NCBI GenBank assembly: GCA_032622095.1
Contig: CP136066.1
Location: 228,724,961 to 228,788,960 of the forward strand
DNA: 64,000 bases
Direction of reading: 5' to 3'
From: Siphonodentalium dalli
Taxonomy: Eukaryota; Mollusca; Scaphopoda; Gadilida; Siphonodentaliidae
The first letter of the stretch is position 1. Each line of letters starts with the position of its first letter. Position numbers and translations under genes: made by a program. The notes beneath the pieces are model-generated. The model saw nothing but the letters and a program-made list of their open reading frames with translations, searched no databases and had not been told where the DNA came from. Positions 47,614 through 59,420 of the stretch are shown here, in pieces.

Positions 47614-49480
47614 ACATTTTAGTCAACGCATTTATATGTGAAAAAAAGTTAATGTCCCGATTTTATTGTGTCAAATTGAGATATGATGAGAAAATTGTTA
47701 AGGTAGCCATATAACCCACAGGGAGCCTCACACAGATGAAAGCATGCACTACATAGTGTCGTCTGCTCCAGGCTGTGTGGGGCTCTCTATGGGTTAATAG
47801 ACCCACCACATCAAATCCAGTTGTAAGTCGGGATTTTTTTTACCCTGTGCCAATGCATTCTCTTATATATGCGAGTCGACCATAGGTCGCCTCGCATATA
47901 TAAGAGAATGCATTGGCCTAACAATTTTTTACAATTTTAATAACTTTTTCTTGTATTCTTTAACAATTTTATAATTTCACCCATACAGAGCCCCCAGACA
48001 AACATGAGCAGACGACACTCTTCTATATGCTTCTATATATGTGTGGGGCTCCCTGCAGGGGTAATGGATGTTTTTTATTTTATGTCCTAAAAATTGTAAG
48101 AAAACATTTATTAAAAAAAAAGATAAACAAATTGTTAGGCCAATGCATTCTCTTATATATGCGAGGCGACCTATGGTCGACTCGCATATATAAGAGAATG
48201 CATTGGCACAGGGTATTTTAGGCTGTTGAAGCTTTATTTGGCCGGTTTTGGCGGATTGTTGGGAAAATTGTTAAGGTAGCAGTACACAATTTCACAGGTT
48301 GTCAGCTAGGTTTGTAGAAATATAAATAACGGGGGAATTTTACTGTTAGTGTGGCCTGTGTTATATGTGTATCTGTATCTGTATCTGTCTGTCTCTGTAG
48401 ATATTACAGTTCAGGAACCAATTCTGGTTGTAAACGCACGGGTCCAGGTGCTACCACGGCCGAGTAACTTTATAACCCTGTGGTGACTTCAGTAGCGTTC
48501 TTTAAAGTGCACACACCAAGGCATGTACACGGGTCAGCCATTAGTGACCATGCCTAATCGGACAGCATATTGCACCCACGACAACATACCTGGACAAGTG
48601 TTGTTATGGGGGAAGTCGGCATTTTGCATTCGGATCTTTATTCAGTGATCTCGAATGAGACTTTTCAGCCTGACAAACTTAGTATCTGACCGAGTTCTGA
48701 TTTTTGTCAGAATACCCTGACCAGGTTGCGATCCCCGGTTCGCTAGCACGAGAGACTGGCATGCTACAGTAATGCCCTAAGTAATCGACCTCTTAACCAA
48801 AGCAGAATTATTGGTAACTTTTCAGGATTTAGTCGGAAATATGGCTTGTTGCCTTTCATCGGAAAGCTCTCGGCGAGAGCTTTCCGATGAATGCCAACAA
48901 GCCATATTTCCGACTAAATCCTGAAAAGTTACCTATAATTCTGCTGTGGTTAAAAAGTCGATTAATTAGAGAATTAAGGTACCTCTCGGCTACCTGTCAG
49001 TGGACTTTGAGTCAATTGGGTTGCAAGTCTGAGTTTAGTGTGCCTGTCTTTTGCAGAATGAGGTCCCCAGAGGGTGATTTTAGTGACGCTATTCCGCATA
49101 GTGGGCTAGCATCACCAAATTTACCCTCTGGGACCTCATTCTGCTTAGGCCTCACCTTCTCTGGAAAGTTTCTTTATTATCAAATTTATACAGAAACTTC
49201 TTCACATAGATTCTATTTCTTTTTTAGTTTAGTTTCTCTATATTCGCAAATTGGCAGATGACACACTTGCGGTTCCCAATGGGTTTAGGCCTACATCACA
49301 ATATTCACCATTTGGTAACCTCAATCTGAGTATGTCTCCCATAGCAGATGAAGCCATGAGGTCCCCGGAGGGTGAACTCAGTGACCAATAGTACAGACAT
49401 CTGTGTACATAAATTTCTCATTTCACATTAAACACATTCCTGAAATAAAAAATATTATTTTAGGGCCTAGCTATAACAAA
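47614..49480. other. downstream of the papilin-like gene: repeats only
   Basis: No coding exon seen. Contains E copies (47713-47798 inverted, 47979-48064), a B1-derived piece (47838-48270) with both shared hairpins (47852-47918, 48138-48207), family A at 48765-48981, and F at 49024-49390 (right end missing). Confidence 0.5.
48765..48981. mobile_element. family A, full length, right end decayed
   Basis: TACAGTAATGCCCTAAGTAA at left; the right side reads AATTAGAGAATTAAGGTA instead of AGGGCATTACTGTA. The palindromic core is intact. Confidence 0.82.
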
Positions 49481-49489
49481 GATAATGGC

Positions 49490-49615
49490 TCAGCATAGAA
49501 TTAAGTACAGTACTCCCTTCTCAGCATAGAAATTAAGTACAGTACTCACTTCTCAGCATAGAAATTAAGTACAGTACTCCCTTCTCAGCATAGAATTAAG
49601 TACAGTACTCCCTTC
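49490..49615 (+). repeat. 37-38-bp tandem repeat, ~3.5 copies
   Basis: TCTCAGCATAGAAATTAAGT plus ACAGTACTCCCT repeated, with or without one A. Confidence 0.9.
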
Positions 49616-49717
49616 CAACTCGGACAAAATAGCTGGAAATTGTCTTTTGCTAGTTTGCAACCTGAGTCGTCTATTAACGATTTCGAGTCCATGAAGGATA
49701 CATGTGTTTGAACCATC

Positions 49718-49817
49718 NNNNNNNNNNNNNNNNNNNNNNNNNNNNNNNNNNNNNNNNNNNNNNNNNNNNNNNNNNNNNNNNNNNNNNNNNNNNNNNNNNN
49801 NNNNNNNNNNNNNNNNN
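49718..49817. other. assembly gap, exactly 100 N
   Basis: A run of 100 N, the usual placeholder for a gap of unknown length. It sits at the left edge of a 45-bp minisatellite, which probably caused it. Confidence 0.97.
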
Positions 49818-50400
49818 GGCGATGTATCCGGGATACATGTAGTATGAACTTTCTTTGATAATGACGATGTATCCAGGATACATGTAGTATGAACATTCTT
49901 TGATAATGACGATGTAGCCGGGGTACATGTAGTATGAACATTCTTTGACAACGACGATGTAGCCGGGGTAGATGCAGTATGAACATTCGTTGATAATGGC
50001 GATGTATCTGGGATACATGTAGTATGAACATTCTTCGATAATGACGATGTAGCCGGGGTACATGTAGTATGAACATTCTTTGATAATGACGATGTAGCCG
50101 GGGTACATGTAGTATGAACATTCTTTGACGATGACGATGTAGCCGGGGTACATGTAGTATGAACATGCTTTGATAACAACGATGTAGCCGGGGTACATGT
50201 AGTATGCACATTCTTTGACAACGACGATGTAGCCGGGGTACATGTAGTATGAACATTCTTTGACAACGACGATGTAGCCGGGGTACATGTAGTATGAACA
50301 TTCTTTGACAACGACGATGTAGCCGGGGTACATGTAGTATGCACATTCTTTGATAAAGACGATGTAGCCGGGGTACATGTGGTATGCACATTCTTTATGC
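49818..50400 (-). repeat. 45-bp minisatellite, ~13 copies
   Basis: Unit GATGTAGCCGGGGTACATGT plus AGTATGAACATTCTTTGATAATGAC (45 bp). Since 45 is a multiple of three, all three minus-strand frames stay open and give repeats such as TCTPATSSLSKNVHT. There is no promoter, splice or domain support for a gene. Confidence 0.95.
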
Positions 50401-50639
50401 ATCATTGTTTTTACACCGTGATCATTGCTTTAATAAATACTCATTGACGAAATTTCATAGGTCATTTGTCTACTTTTTCTGAACACCCCTCTAGACGAAT
50501 AATAGACTATTCTAATGCATATTTTCTTAATTGAAAAAGAACAGGTTATACCTATCTGACAGGTCTGTTTATTATTCAGGTGTGGGTCGTATATAGGAAG
50601 GGAACCTTCGTTCACGAGTGGTCAGAATATATCTATACT

Positions 50640-51093
50640 TCCTGGATGCATGATTGTGAGTACAATGACTGCAGTAAGTTTGCAACATGGTATTGCGGAA
50701 CCGTAAAGATACGTGACTACCCCACCTCAAAAATTTTGTGAATTATGATTACCCGAATTGAGATTATAAATTAGAATGTGAAATGTGTGAGGGATGCATG
50801 TCATTGGTCAACTAATTAAATAAATAAATAAAATGTGAATAAAATAAATAAATACTGGAAGAAGTTATGACAAAAACGACAAGCGGTTATTCGTTCGTAA
50901 ATGTCAAACTCTTTCAAAAGCAACTGCACCCAAATGGAAAATGTAGCATTGGGGTGATAGGAAGACAGTCAGTCATGACTATATCACCCCTAGCAATATA
51001 CATGTATAGTCTATCAATATTATATTTATTTGTAATTGTACTTTCCATGTGTGTATGTTGTAAATAAAATTATCCTATCCTATCCTATCCCCT
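50640..51093 (+). mobile_element. probable 3' end of a non-LTR retrotransposon
   Basis: A ~450-bp stretch ends TAAATAAAATTATCCTATCC followed by more TATCC units. A simple-repeat tail of this type is typical of some LINEs, and the inverse tail occurs at 18913. The short frame at 50867-51067 shows no RT motif. Confidence 0.5.
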
Positions 51094-52320
51094 GACAGCT
51101 TGTTGTTACACTTCAGTTAGTATTAGTCCAGGAGATCGACCCCAAGAAATAACAAATGTTGCTCATTTTCACGGACAAGTGCTATCCAGTCTAATTTTGC
51201 AGTAAAATATATGTAGATTACGAAAATCCATGATAGCAGTGGTGAATTTGTAGCTTAATTGGCGAAATACATGTTTTTATTGACCTACCCGACGACCGAA
51301 AATAGAAGAATTTTCCGGCGACGTCATAGTACTATCTACTAGTATTCCGGGAGCTTGGAACTTCTCCCCACTCATTTTGTTCCTTATTATGTCCTTCAAC
51401 TTTTAAGCAATGTTAACAAGAACAAAAAGTGGCCATATAGACTCCAGACAAAATGGCGTCCATCATGGCCGCTGTTTTTCAGACCAGACTCTAAGTCCGT
51501 TTTTTTGCAAATTATAGCGGTAAATATCTTGTAAAATGTATACAAATGTATATATTTTCGTGAAGGTAAGACATAATGTCATTTATTGGGGCAAAATTGA
51601 AACTCACCATCCAAGATGGCCACCAAAATGGCCGCCGGAAGTTGAAAATATTACTTTTTTTTACAAATATCTTCTAGATCGATTCATGCTGTTTGGAACT
51701 GGTTGAGTAATGTGACTTTATTTTGTATTTTGTATATTAACTGATCATTGGGGCAATTCAATATGCACTCTTTGGGATCCTAACCCCTTCCGTTCCCTCA
51801 AAAATACGAATTTACAGAATGCGGTATAAAATTTCACACAAAAACATCACAATTGGGATTCTAGTCATATTTTAACAAGAAATGAACATAACTTTGCAAT
51901 GTTACTTTAAGTGATACACATGATTACCTATGAATATTCCAACTCAATGGACCCAAATTTTTTACTTTGGCTCGAAATGGCTGCCAAAATGGCCACCAAA
52001 ATATGGAAAATGGTAAATATTGCCCCAGCATGTCCTGCAATCGATTACAAGTTGTGGATGATGTAAAAAATTGGCTATTCTGCCTTCTATACATTGAATA
52101 CTAACATGTCTGATGTACCATGGTTAATTGTTACTATTGTCACCACTGACATCATCAAAAATATTGGACTTTTCTCTCAAAAACTTGACATAAATATCGG
52201 CAAAAATAAACTTTTCATGTTTGGACTATTTTTTCAATTAAAATGTAACTATCTTTGGGTTGAAATGTGTTTATTGTTTTGGTCCATCTTAAACGTGTCA
52301 TACTGCGGTATTTATAGACC
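51094..52320. other. intergenic, nothing recognisable
   Basis: Repeated CCAAAATGGCCGCC / CAAGATGGCCACC phrases (51470-52000) hint at an old dispersed repeat. No domain in any frame. Confidence 0.3.
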
Positions 52321-52324
52321 AAAT

Positions 52325-53330
52325 TGTTTCACCCGATTTTGACAGAACTGTATACTCTCATTAAGTAGACATTGATCAACTTTTTATATGCAGCCTGTGT
52401 CAGGGAGGATGCAGTTATATAGGAGTGGGTGTAATATAGTGTGTCATGTTGACGTATTTCTCGATGGGTTAATATATAATGCTATGCTAATTATGGTCTG
52501 AAATGACTAATATCGAGATTTCTGGTGACCATTCAACGTTTGATACCATTTGATGTCCCGATGGGGTATATTCTTGGAGTTCTGACATGTCACGAAGCTT
52601 CGGTACATGTCACGAAGCTTCAGTACATAGGATGAAAAACCGCCACAGATTTGGGGTTAATGATGCAAGGTCACATTTGTCGCCAGATTTCGAGAGAACT
52701 ATATACTTTCATTAAGTAGACATGGATAAACGTCTTGTATGTAGCACTGTGTCAGGGCTGAAGTAAAGCAGTTATATAGGGTGGGTGTAATATAGTGTGT
52801 CATTTTGACATAATTACACCATGGATTAATATATATTTCTATGATAGTTACGATCTGAAATGACTGATATCGAAGTGTATGGTGACCATTCAACGTTTGA
52901 TGCCATTTCACGGTACGTGTCACGAAGCTTCGGTAAATTGGATGAAAAATCGCCACAGATTTGGGGTTAACGATGCGAGGTCACATTTTTCACCAGATTT
53001 TGACAGAACTGTATAGTCTCATTAAGTAGACATCGATAATCTTCTTGCATGTAGCCCTGTGTCAGAGAGGGAGCAGTTATATAGGGGTGGGTGTAATTTA
53101 GTGTGTCATTATGACATATTCCTCGATGTGTTAATATCGATGCTAATTATGATCTGAAATTATTAATATCCGGGTTTCTGGTCACCATTCAACGTTTGTT
53201 ATCGGGGCCATATGATGTCATGTGGTGGTATATTCCTGGAGTTCTGACACGTCACGAAGCTTAGGTACATGGCACGAAGCTTCGGTACATTGGATGAAAA
53301 ACCGTCACAGGTTTGGGTTTAAGAATACAT
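52325..53330 (+). repeat. ~310-340-bp tandem repeat, three units
   Basis: GACAGAACTGTATA.TCTCATTAAGTAGACAT at 52334, 52688 and 52999, with TATATAGG.GTGGGTGTAAT, GTGACCATTCAACGTTTG and CACGAAGCTTCGGTACAT in the same order in each. ~80% alike by eye. CACGAAGCTTCGG is itself locally duplicated. Confidence 0.8.
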
Positions 53331-55330
53331 TGTCAATTTTTTTGCCACAGCGCTGGGGGATAAGTACCCAGGGCCACATGATTCTTCTTATTTCGATATT
53401 ACTGTATACTGTTATTAATAACGATACACCTTGATTAACTTCATGTTGAATGAAGCAGTCACAGAATAATTTTCTATTATTGAACATTTAACTTGAATGT
53501 CACGAATAATCGGTACATTCGTGTTTTTGTTTCGACGCCGACTGTATGCATACATCTGATATAAATATAGTAATATATGAATAATAATTAATGTACCGAA
53601 GCTTCGTATCTATAGGTTACAAACACCTAATTATTTTCCATAGATGACAGTGTTAACTAAAAGTCCGGCCATGGGTTAAGCCTATTTGAACTTCAAGTGG
53701 TCAATTTTTCCTTAGAACGTCATCCGTTGCACCAGTATGTGACAACAAACACGACCTTTTCGGTATTTTTTTTTAAACGATAATCTTGCATTTCTACAAC
53801 TACCCCATTTACTGCACATAAATCAGCAGCATAAAAATATCCAGACCCCTTCCATATTTCCCTTAATGATAATCAACCAATCAGCAGCCAGATTTTTTTG
53901 TTATGCTGACTCGAGTTTCCCTACACAAATTCAAGAAGCGTAACTATATATAATTAGTTGCTTGTAACATATTGTAAAGAAAATAGAACTTTGATCGTGT
54001 AAACCTCGCCAATTTTACAAAAACAGCCTTACTGTGATACAATAGAAATATAGGAGTCATTGGACATCCTATTATCTCCCAGTGGTCCGTTAACCCACAT
54101 ACCCCGTTTAAAAAATTATTTGGGTAAGAAATAACACCGATACTCTATTCCTGATAACTCTGGAAGCACAGTTTGGTAGAAAGATACTAATGTCCCATGT
54201 CATGCTTGTCATATACATCTATACTGCACAGTGCTACACAGTGTCGCATGCCCTAAGTCCATCCACTCTCTAATGGGAATATTATGACCACAAATGTGAT
54301 CACACCCAAAATTCAGGATTTTTCATCATAATTTAATTTGTAAAATCCGACTCGAGTGCATAACGCACATGATAGAAAAGCATATGTATAAGTTTTGAAA
54401 ACAAGTTACGTATATCTACCATACGCCTTAAGAAATTGATCTAATTTTGAACAGTACAATGTTTAATTGGATTTGAATTAGACCCCCCCCCCCTCAACTT
54501 AGAAAACAAGTAGAAACCTTCTTAAATCCATTTAAAAACATTGTAGAAGACAAGTTGTAAATTATTTAACACTATAAAAATAATTAATGGCGAATTTAAC
54601 CATTAAAATCATACTAAGATGAAATGGTTGCAATTTGGACGATTTTACATAAAAAAAAAAATTTAAATGGTAAAAAAAAAAAAAAAAAAAAAAAACATTC
54701 TTCAATTTTTTTTAGCACAATTAGTTATTTAACATTATTAACACAATAACTATTCAACTTAATCACCAAAATCATACTAAAATGAAATGGTTACAATTGA
54801 AATTGTTTTTTTTTAATTTGGGCTAAGAACTTAGAAAAATGCCCAAAAAATCGCAAAAACCAAAGAAGGCTACAAATTTGTTCTTGCTATCATAATTTTT
54901 TTTCATTACCATACCTAAAACATTAAAAATAACATGGTCGCAGCTTGTCCGTCAATATGAGCAACACTACCTCCCGATCTCCTGGACTATATGTACATAA
55001 AATAATATCTGTTTCCGTCAGTTATTATATATACTACCTGCAATTTTCAGTTAAACTACATAATAACCGAAATTTCAAACATTTTTAGTCATTTTATTTG
55101 AAACACAATTGATAGTTTTCACTGAACATACGGACAATCAACTGATTCAAATGGCTTGGGCTTGATACATTGTCACTTTGATCCCTGTTCACTGAAAGAT
55201 ACTTGTTATAGCAAGAAACACTGGCTTCTTATCAGAGGCACAGCGAGACGAATACAAAAAGTTATCCATCAAATAATACATTATTCTGGTTTGATAGCGA
55301 TCAGGGAACGGGCAGACCAATAACTGGGTA
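53331..55330. other. intergenic, AT-rich, nothing recognisable
   Basis: Contains poly-A at 54670-54694 and a poly-C tract at 54483-54493. ACTATTAACA..AATGAAATGGTT phrases recur (54600-54800). No coding signal. Confidence 0.3.
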
Positions 55331-55394
55331 AGGCCAATAAGGACCCCACACCATACCACCCCTGGACATAACCATGGGGAGGTGAGACGGGGAC

Positions 55395-55905
55395 GTGTGG
55401 ATGTCCACCGAGAGCGCTTCAACCAGACCCTGGCATCGGTTGTTTGGGCACCAATACGCCCAGGAGATGAAGCTTCCCGCCGGCCAAAGGTCGACTGAAT
55501 GGGTCGCTCGGCTGCCCGCTGTTGTATCGGCTCTGAACAATGAAGTGACTCGTCTGACCGGGAAAAGGCCTTCTGATGCCATCAAGATAAAGTCGTTGTT
55601 GACACAAACTCCATCTTCTGCGGTTCCAGGTCGCCCGACGGGGCTCAAAGAGCAAAAACTTCCCTCGCGAGTGGGCGTTCGTTACCTCTACCAGCCTGGC
55701 GAGCTGGAATGGGGCCGCCGACGCGCAACTGGCCCTGTGTGGTCCATCCAGATGTACCGACTTGAACGCTCTGTCACCAAGCCCGACGAGCTTGTGCTCT
55801 ACTATTTAGTGGATGGGCCAGCACACGGATTTGTCCGGGAAGAGGTGCTTGTAGTGCCTCCCGACACCCATATGCCACCAGATAGTTATGTAGGAACTGC
55901 TAGAA
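55395..55905 (+). pseudogene. retroviral-type integrase, C-terminal part
   Basis: A frame from 55395 to 56102 has family-like sequence through about 55905: NNEVTRLTGKRPSDAIK, then VGVRYLYQPGELEWGRRRA and LVLYYLVDGPAHGFVREEV, the short beta-rich tail usual after an integrase core. A match to the core's last helix (ERFNQTL, with a candidate third acidic residue) is just upstream at about 55408-55430 in a different frame. The first two catalytic Asp were not found, so the gene is truncated and frame-broken. The last third of the frame (after 55905) is antisense to the nuclease and not integrase. Confidence 0.6.
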
Positions 55906-56308
55906 GGACTAGACGCTGTGCTACAGCCCCTCGTTTTCGGTTGCACTCTAGACAGGTCAGCCCCACATTTCCTCTGCGGTGCCCTTTGTTATCCAGCCGG
56001 TCAACACTAAACTGCTGTGTGTCTTTGTGTTGGAAGGACCGGAGCAGCTCAATCTCGCACGCCATGCAGCGGTTCTGCTGGGCCTCACGGAGCTCGAGGT
56101 AATAGTCGACCTTGAGATTGAATCCCTGGCGTCCATTAGCCTGGTCCTGGCGCTTGTATGCCACATTCTTTCTTTGTATTTCATTGCGGAGTTGCTGTTC
56201 AGATACTACTGGCGTGGCATCGGAACCCTCTTCCGGTGGACAGGTTACCCGCCCGAGCCGTTGCATATACTCCACGCGAGATACGGCTAAGTAGCAGATA
56301 TTGGACAC
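55886..56308 (-). pseudogene. helicase motif VI and HNH endonuclease segment
   Basis: The best preserved open stretch of the minus-strand region, 140 codons. Residues 4-12 (ICYLAVSRV) fit SF1 helicase motif VI. After a linker, CMAC at residues 81-84, VDRLDNKGH (His 110), GNV and CLECN (119-123) form a zinc-binding HNH nuclease pattern. The nuclease is fused to the helicase in one frame. The catalytic His and Asn are present, so this part alone is not visibly broken. Confidence 0.65.
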
Positions 56309-59280
56309 TGGAGTTAGTCGCCGATGATCCAGACCTTCTGTGGTTCATGGATCGTAAGACCATAGCTCGGGTGGATGTGAGGGCATAGCCCAGGCGCCAA
56401 TCATCGGTTTTAATAACACACTCGGCGGCCTCGATGGATACTGCGACGACGTCGTGGAGAACGAGCTCTTCTCTACGCGGCGGGTCACTGTCCGGGATTG
56501 CGAAGTCAATGTTCTGTTTCGGCTGTCCTTGGGGTGGTAAAGGATAGGCACTGGGGCATCTAGGAAATGCTCCTTATGGCGTCGGAGCAACAGCTCCTGT
56601 ACCCCGTCGCGGACCTTCTGACGGCTTCTGATCAACTGCTCCACAAACCGGTCCCACTCCAGGCAGCCGGAGAGAGCCTTCCGCATATCCTGGCACTGGA
56701 CTTTGTCACTATGAAGGCGTATACATTTTCAGGGCCTTGGGGGCTTCACCTTTTGCTCTGAAGTCGACGCCAACCTCTTCGTAGTAGTCTGCCTTTTTTG
56801 CAGGCATTGGTGAGGCATTTCACCTGCAATCGGTGGCGGCTGTCCTTGATCCCCGCAGCAAATTACCTGGACACCGTGTTGGTCAAGCCAGCCCAAGAAC
56901 ATCTCCAGGATATGCCGGGGCACAGTTCATACCTCGTCCCACATGATGACACATGGGATGAAATTCTGAGGGTTAGCTCGTAGTGATACCTGAGACAGTT
57001 GCAGCTTTTCCCCGGGAGATGCTCCTCCTGTGGCACCGTCAAGCTTCTGCAACGCGGTCTTCTGGACGTAAATGCTATCAGTGGCCACCCGGACAGCCTC
57101 ATCGGGTTCAAATCTTGCCAGCGAGGAGGTTGATGTGTTGAGCATTGAGGCCCTAAAGTGGGTGTACTAGGGCTGCGAGCCATCGTATTATGTGAGTATG
57201 TGGCCCAAGGGACACCGGTGGGTGCGCAACCAGAGTGCCACTTTTGCGGGTGTCACTTACCAAGAAGTCAAGCTCTCTCTGGTCGACCACAAGCCTCCGT
57301 GTCAGTCTATTACCGTCGGCCTTGCTGCCCTGGGTGAAGTTGCCTATGATGCTGCAGCCTTGATTACGATCTTCGGGGAGCCAGACCTCGGTTTGTTTCT
57401 CAAAGGTGATGATGGCCTCACGGATCTTCAAACTCTTCAGGAGACCTAACTCAATCAGGAAGGCGAGCAGGGGTGTAGGGACCAGCCCTGATCTGCGATG
57501 TGCTTTCCAAACCAGGCGGGGATAACGGGATGGCAGTTAGGGCGAACTCCCATCACTGGACATCGGCGAAACCGTGCCGATATATTGGGGAGGGGGCCGT
57601 TGATTGCGACCCGGGCCATGCGCATGCGGTGGCTGGGGTGCCCGAATCTGTCAAATATGGCTTGGCCTCGCCGCGACCTTGGAAGCTGGCCGGGTAGCAG
57701 GCTTTCATGTCCATGCTGACGACGTCTCTTGTATCGTAGCCCATTGCATTCCAGAGGCATCCGTGACCATGCTCGACACAGGCTTTCTGGATGTCATCTC
57801 CGATGTTAGCCGGGATCGGTTTCCAGCCGTTGTGGTCTTTGGCCATGATACTGGCTGCGTGGTTCACCCGAAGGCTCGGTATGCGACCGACTCATCGCCC
57901 AGTTTTCCTTACATGCTTCCTGGAGGTTTTGGTCAGTCTCCTGTGCCCTGTAGGTGCGGCCGTCTTGGAGCACAAACTGGTCGACATTGAGCTGTCTGTC
58001 TTGGCCCCCGAGAAGCCAGACTGCAATCGGATCGTCCTGTGTTGCCCCTCTGATTGCTTGCCAGACGTCACCTTCGTAAAAGTGGACCTTCCTAGATTGA
58101 TGGAAGTGCAGGTCTTTGGACCATACATGGCCGTTGTGGCAGATGAGCTCGATTGGTTTCCATATACTGGCCTGGTATTTTCCACTGTTGTAAATGTCCT
58201 CGCCGGCTATATCATTGATAATGATCGCTCGCTTCAGTATCTTCTCGATGGCGGTGACATCATCAACAGCGGCCCTTGTTTGATGAATTTGCTTCTCCCA
58301 CTCCTCAATTTTCTTTCTCCTCGTGGGCGTGAGTCCCTGCCCTCTCAGAGCACCTTCAAAATGTTCCACCACTCAACAAAGTTGAGGTAGCCGTCCATCA
58401 TTGAGGCTATGTTTGCAGGGTATGGGTATCTGGTGTGGTAGATACCGTAGACAACCGCGGTGACTGGGTATGCGTTCTGGTGGTAAAACACCTGGTATAT
58501 TTCGCTCAACGCACCAGGCTTCGTGTCTTCAGTGATTTCAACAATACCTTGTCCCTTCTTCCCCTCTGTCCGTGTCGAACTTATCCTCGACGACCAACTT
58601 ACGATCGTTACGCTCACGTAAGTACTTGATTTGTAGGACGAACTCGCCCTATGATATGGTCGTAAGGAGCTGTGCTGCCCTCTCATTTGTCATGCGGGCA
58701 TTTAGTGCTTTTTTATCCCCGTGGGCAGCAGCGACGTCGTTGACGTCAACTCTCTCTACTCTCCATGTGGAACAGACTGCGGCTGCGCCGCCGACTTCAA
58801 CTCGTCTTTGGCATCGTTCATCATGCCAACCCACAGTTCGTAAGCCGGGAGTCTCACCGGGTGCGGGACCCGGATATCCAAGTCAAATTGCACCCTCTCC
58901 CTCAATTTTGTTAGGATCTCAGGACCTTCTCGCATCATGCTCCGCAGGACATCCCATCGGCGCTTCCTTACGCCGCCGTGCCTCAACAGTTCTCTTCTCC
59001 TAGTTGGTCTCCTCTCGAGCGCTTTCGCTCGCAGAGACGCTGTAACATCGGCGTCGATCTGTTTAATCTCGCGGCCTATCTGACCGCGCTTGTGGGGGTT
59101 GCCCCGATCCCCAAGAATGGTCGGGAACTGGCCTGTCTTCTGGGCCCGCTGCAGACGTGAAACACGCTCTGCAGCACGGAGAGAGAAAATCGCATTGAAC
59201 TGCTCAATCTTTCGAAGTGAGGAATACCTCGTCAAACCTAGATATTTGGCTTGGGCTCGAAGCTCGCGTGCAGTAGACAT
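55886..59280 (-). pseudogene. broken polymerase B - SF1 helicase - HNH coding region
   Basis: Read on -, in order: a possible start at 59278 with RELRAQAKYLGLTRYSSLRK, like a SAP/Rho-N DNA-binding motif; a ~180-residue basic region; a segment with IWKPIELICHNGHVW (about 58200); polymerase motif A-like MDMKACYPASFQG (about 57700); motif C-like VATDSIYV (about 57080); helicase Walker B-like VIMWDEV (56950); motif III-like CCGDQGQPPPI (56855); motif VI-like YLAVSRV (56290); and an HNH domain with Cys pairs 3 and 4 residues apart (56070-55930). The motifs fall in different frames, so several indels are needed. The spacing between polymerase motif C and Walker B is only about 38 codons, with no intact Walker A (GxGKT), which points to an internal deletion. 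Confidence 0.62.
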
Positions 59281-59310
59281 GCCTTGAATGGATATACTCA
59301 CTGTAACCAC
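58756..59310 (-). pseudogene. N-terminal segment with SAP/Rho-N-like motif
   Basis: A 184-codon frame; I prefer the second Met (about 59278) because a SAP/Rho-N-like helix-turn-helix (ELRAQAKYLG then SSLRKIEQF) follows at once. The remainder is Arg-rich with no recognised fold. It ends in another frame's territory at about 58760, consistent with a frameshift. Such DNA-binding motifs often start virus-like replication or packaging proteins. Confidence 0.5.
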
Positions 59311-59420
59311 ATCTCTCTAATAGAAAACGTCAATGGCCGCAAGCCGAGCAAATTCCTTACCTACAGCCCTTTGCTCTCGGTGCCATAATTTTGTTTTCTC
59401 TTTTCTGTAACCGCACCTCA

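Larger units (their letters stand above)
55340..59420. mobile_element. GC-rich virus-like / Polinton-like island, degraded
   Basis: The block is clearly GC-richer than its AT-rich surroundings on both sides. It carries integrase-type sequence on + (55395-55905) and polymerase, helicase and nuclease motifs on - (59278-55886), the two converging tail to tail. Integrase plus family-B polymerase is the gene pair of Maverick/Polinton elements and adintovirus-like viruses; capsid, ATPase and protease genes were not found and no terminal inverted repeats were recognised. Multiple frame breaks mean it is a relic unless the assembly is poor here. Contamination by another organism is possible but less likely since it lies inside a continuous scaffold. 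Confidence 0.6.

Noticed and set aside
48700-48765. tRNA or SINE head suggested by GATCCCCGGTTCGCTAGC
   Set aside because: No matching A box at proper distance on either strand.
49565-50405. Three long minus-strand repeat proteins
   Set aside because: All three frames are open over a 45-bp array and cross an N gap; a real gene would have one favoured frame.
55979-56290. Plus-strand hydrophobic frame, considered as a membrane protein
   Set aside because: It is antisense to the HNH/helicase segment, which has clear motifs.
57791-58390. 199-codon plus-strand frame in the GC-rich island
   Set aside because: Antisense to the polymerase-like region; long only because of high GC.
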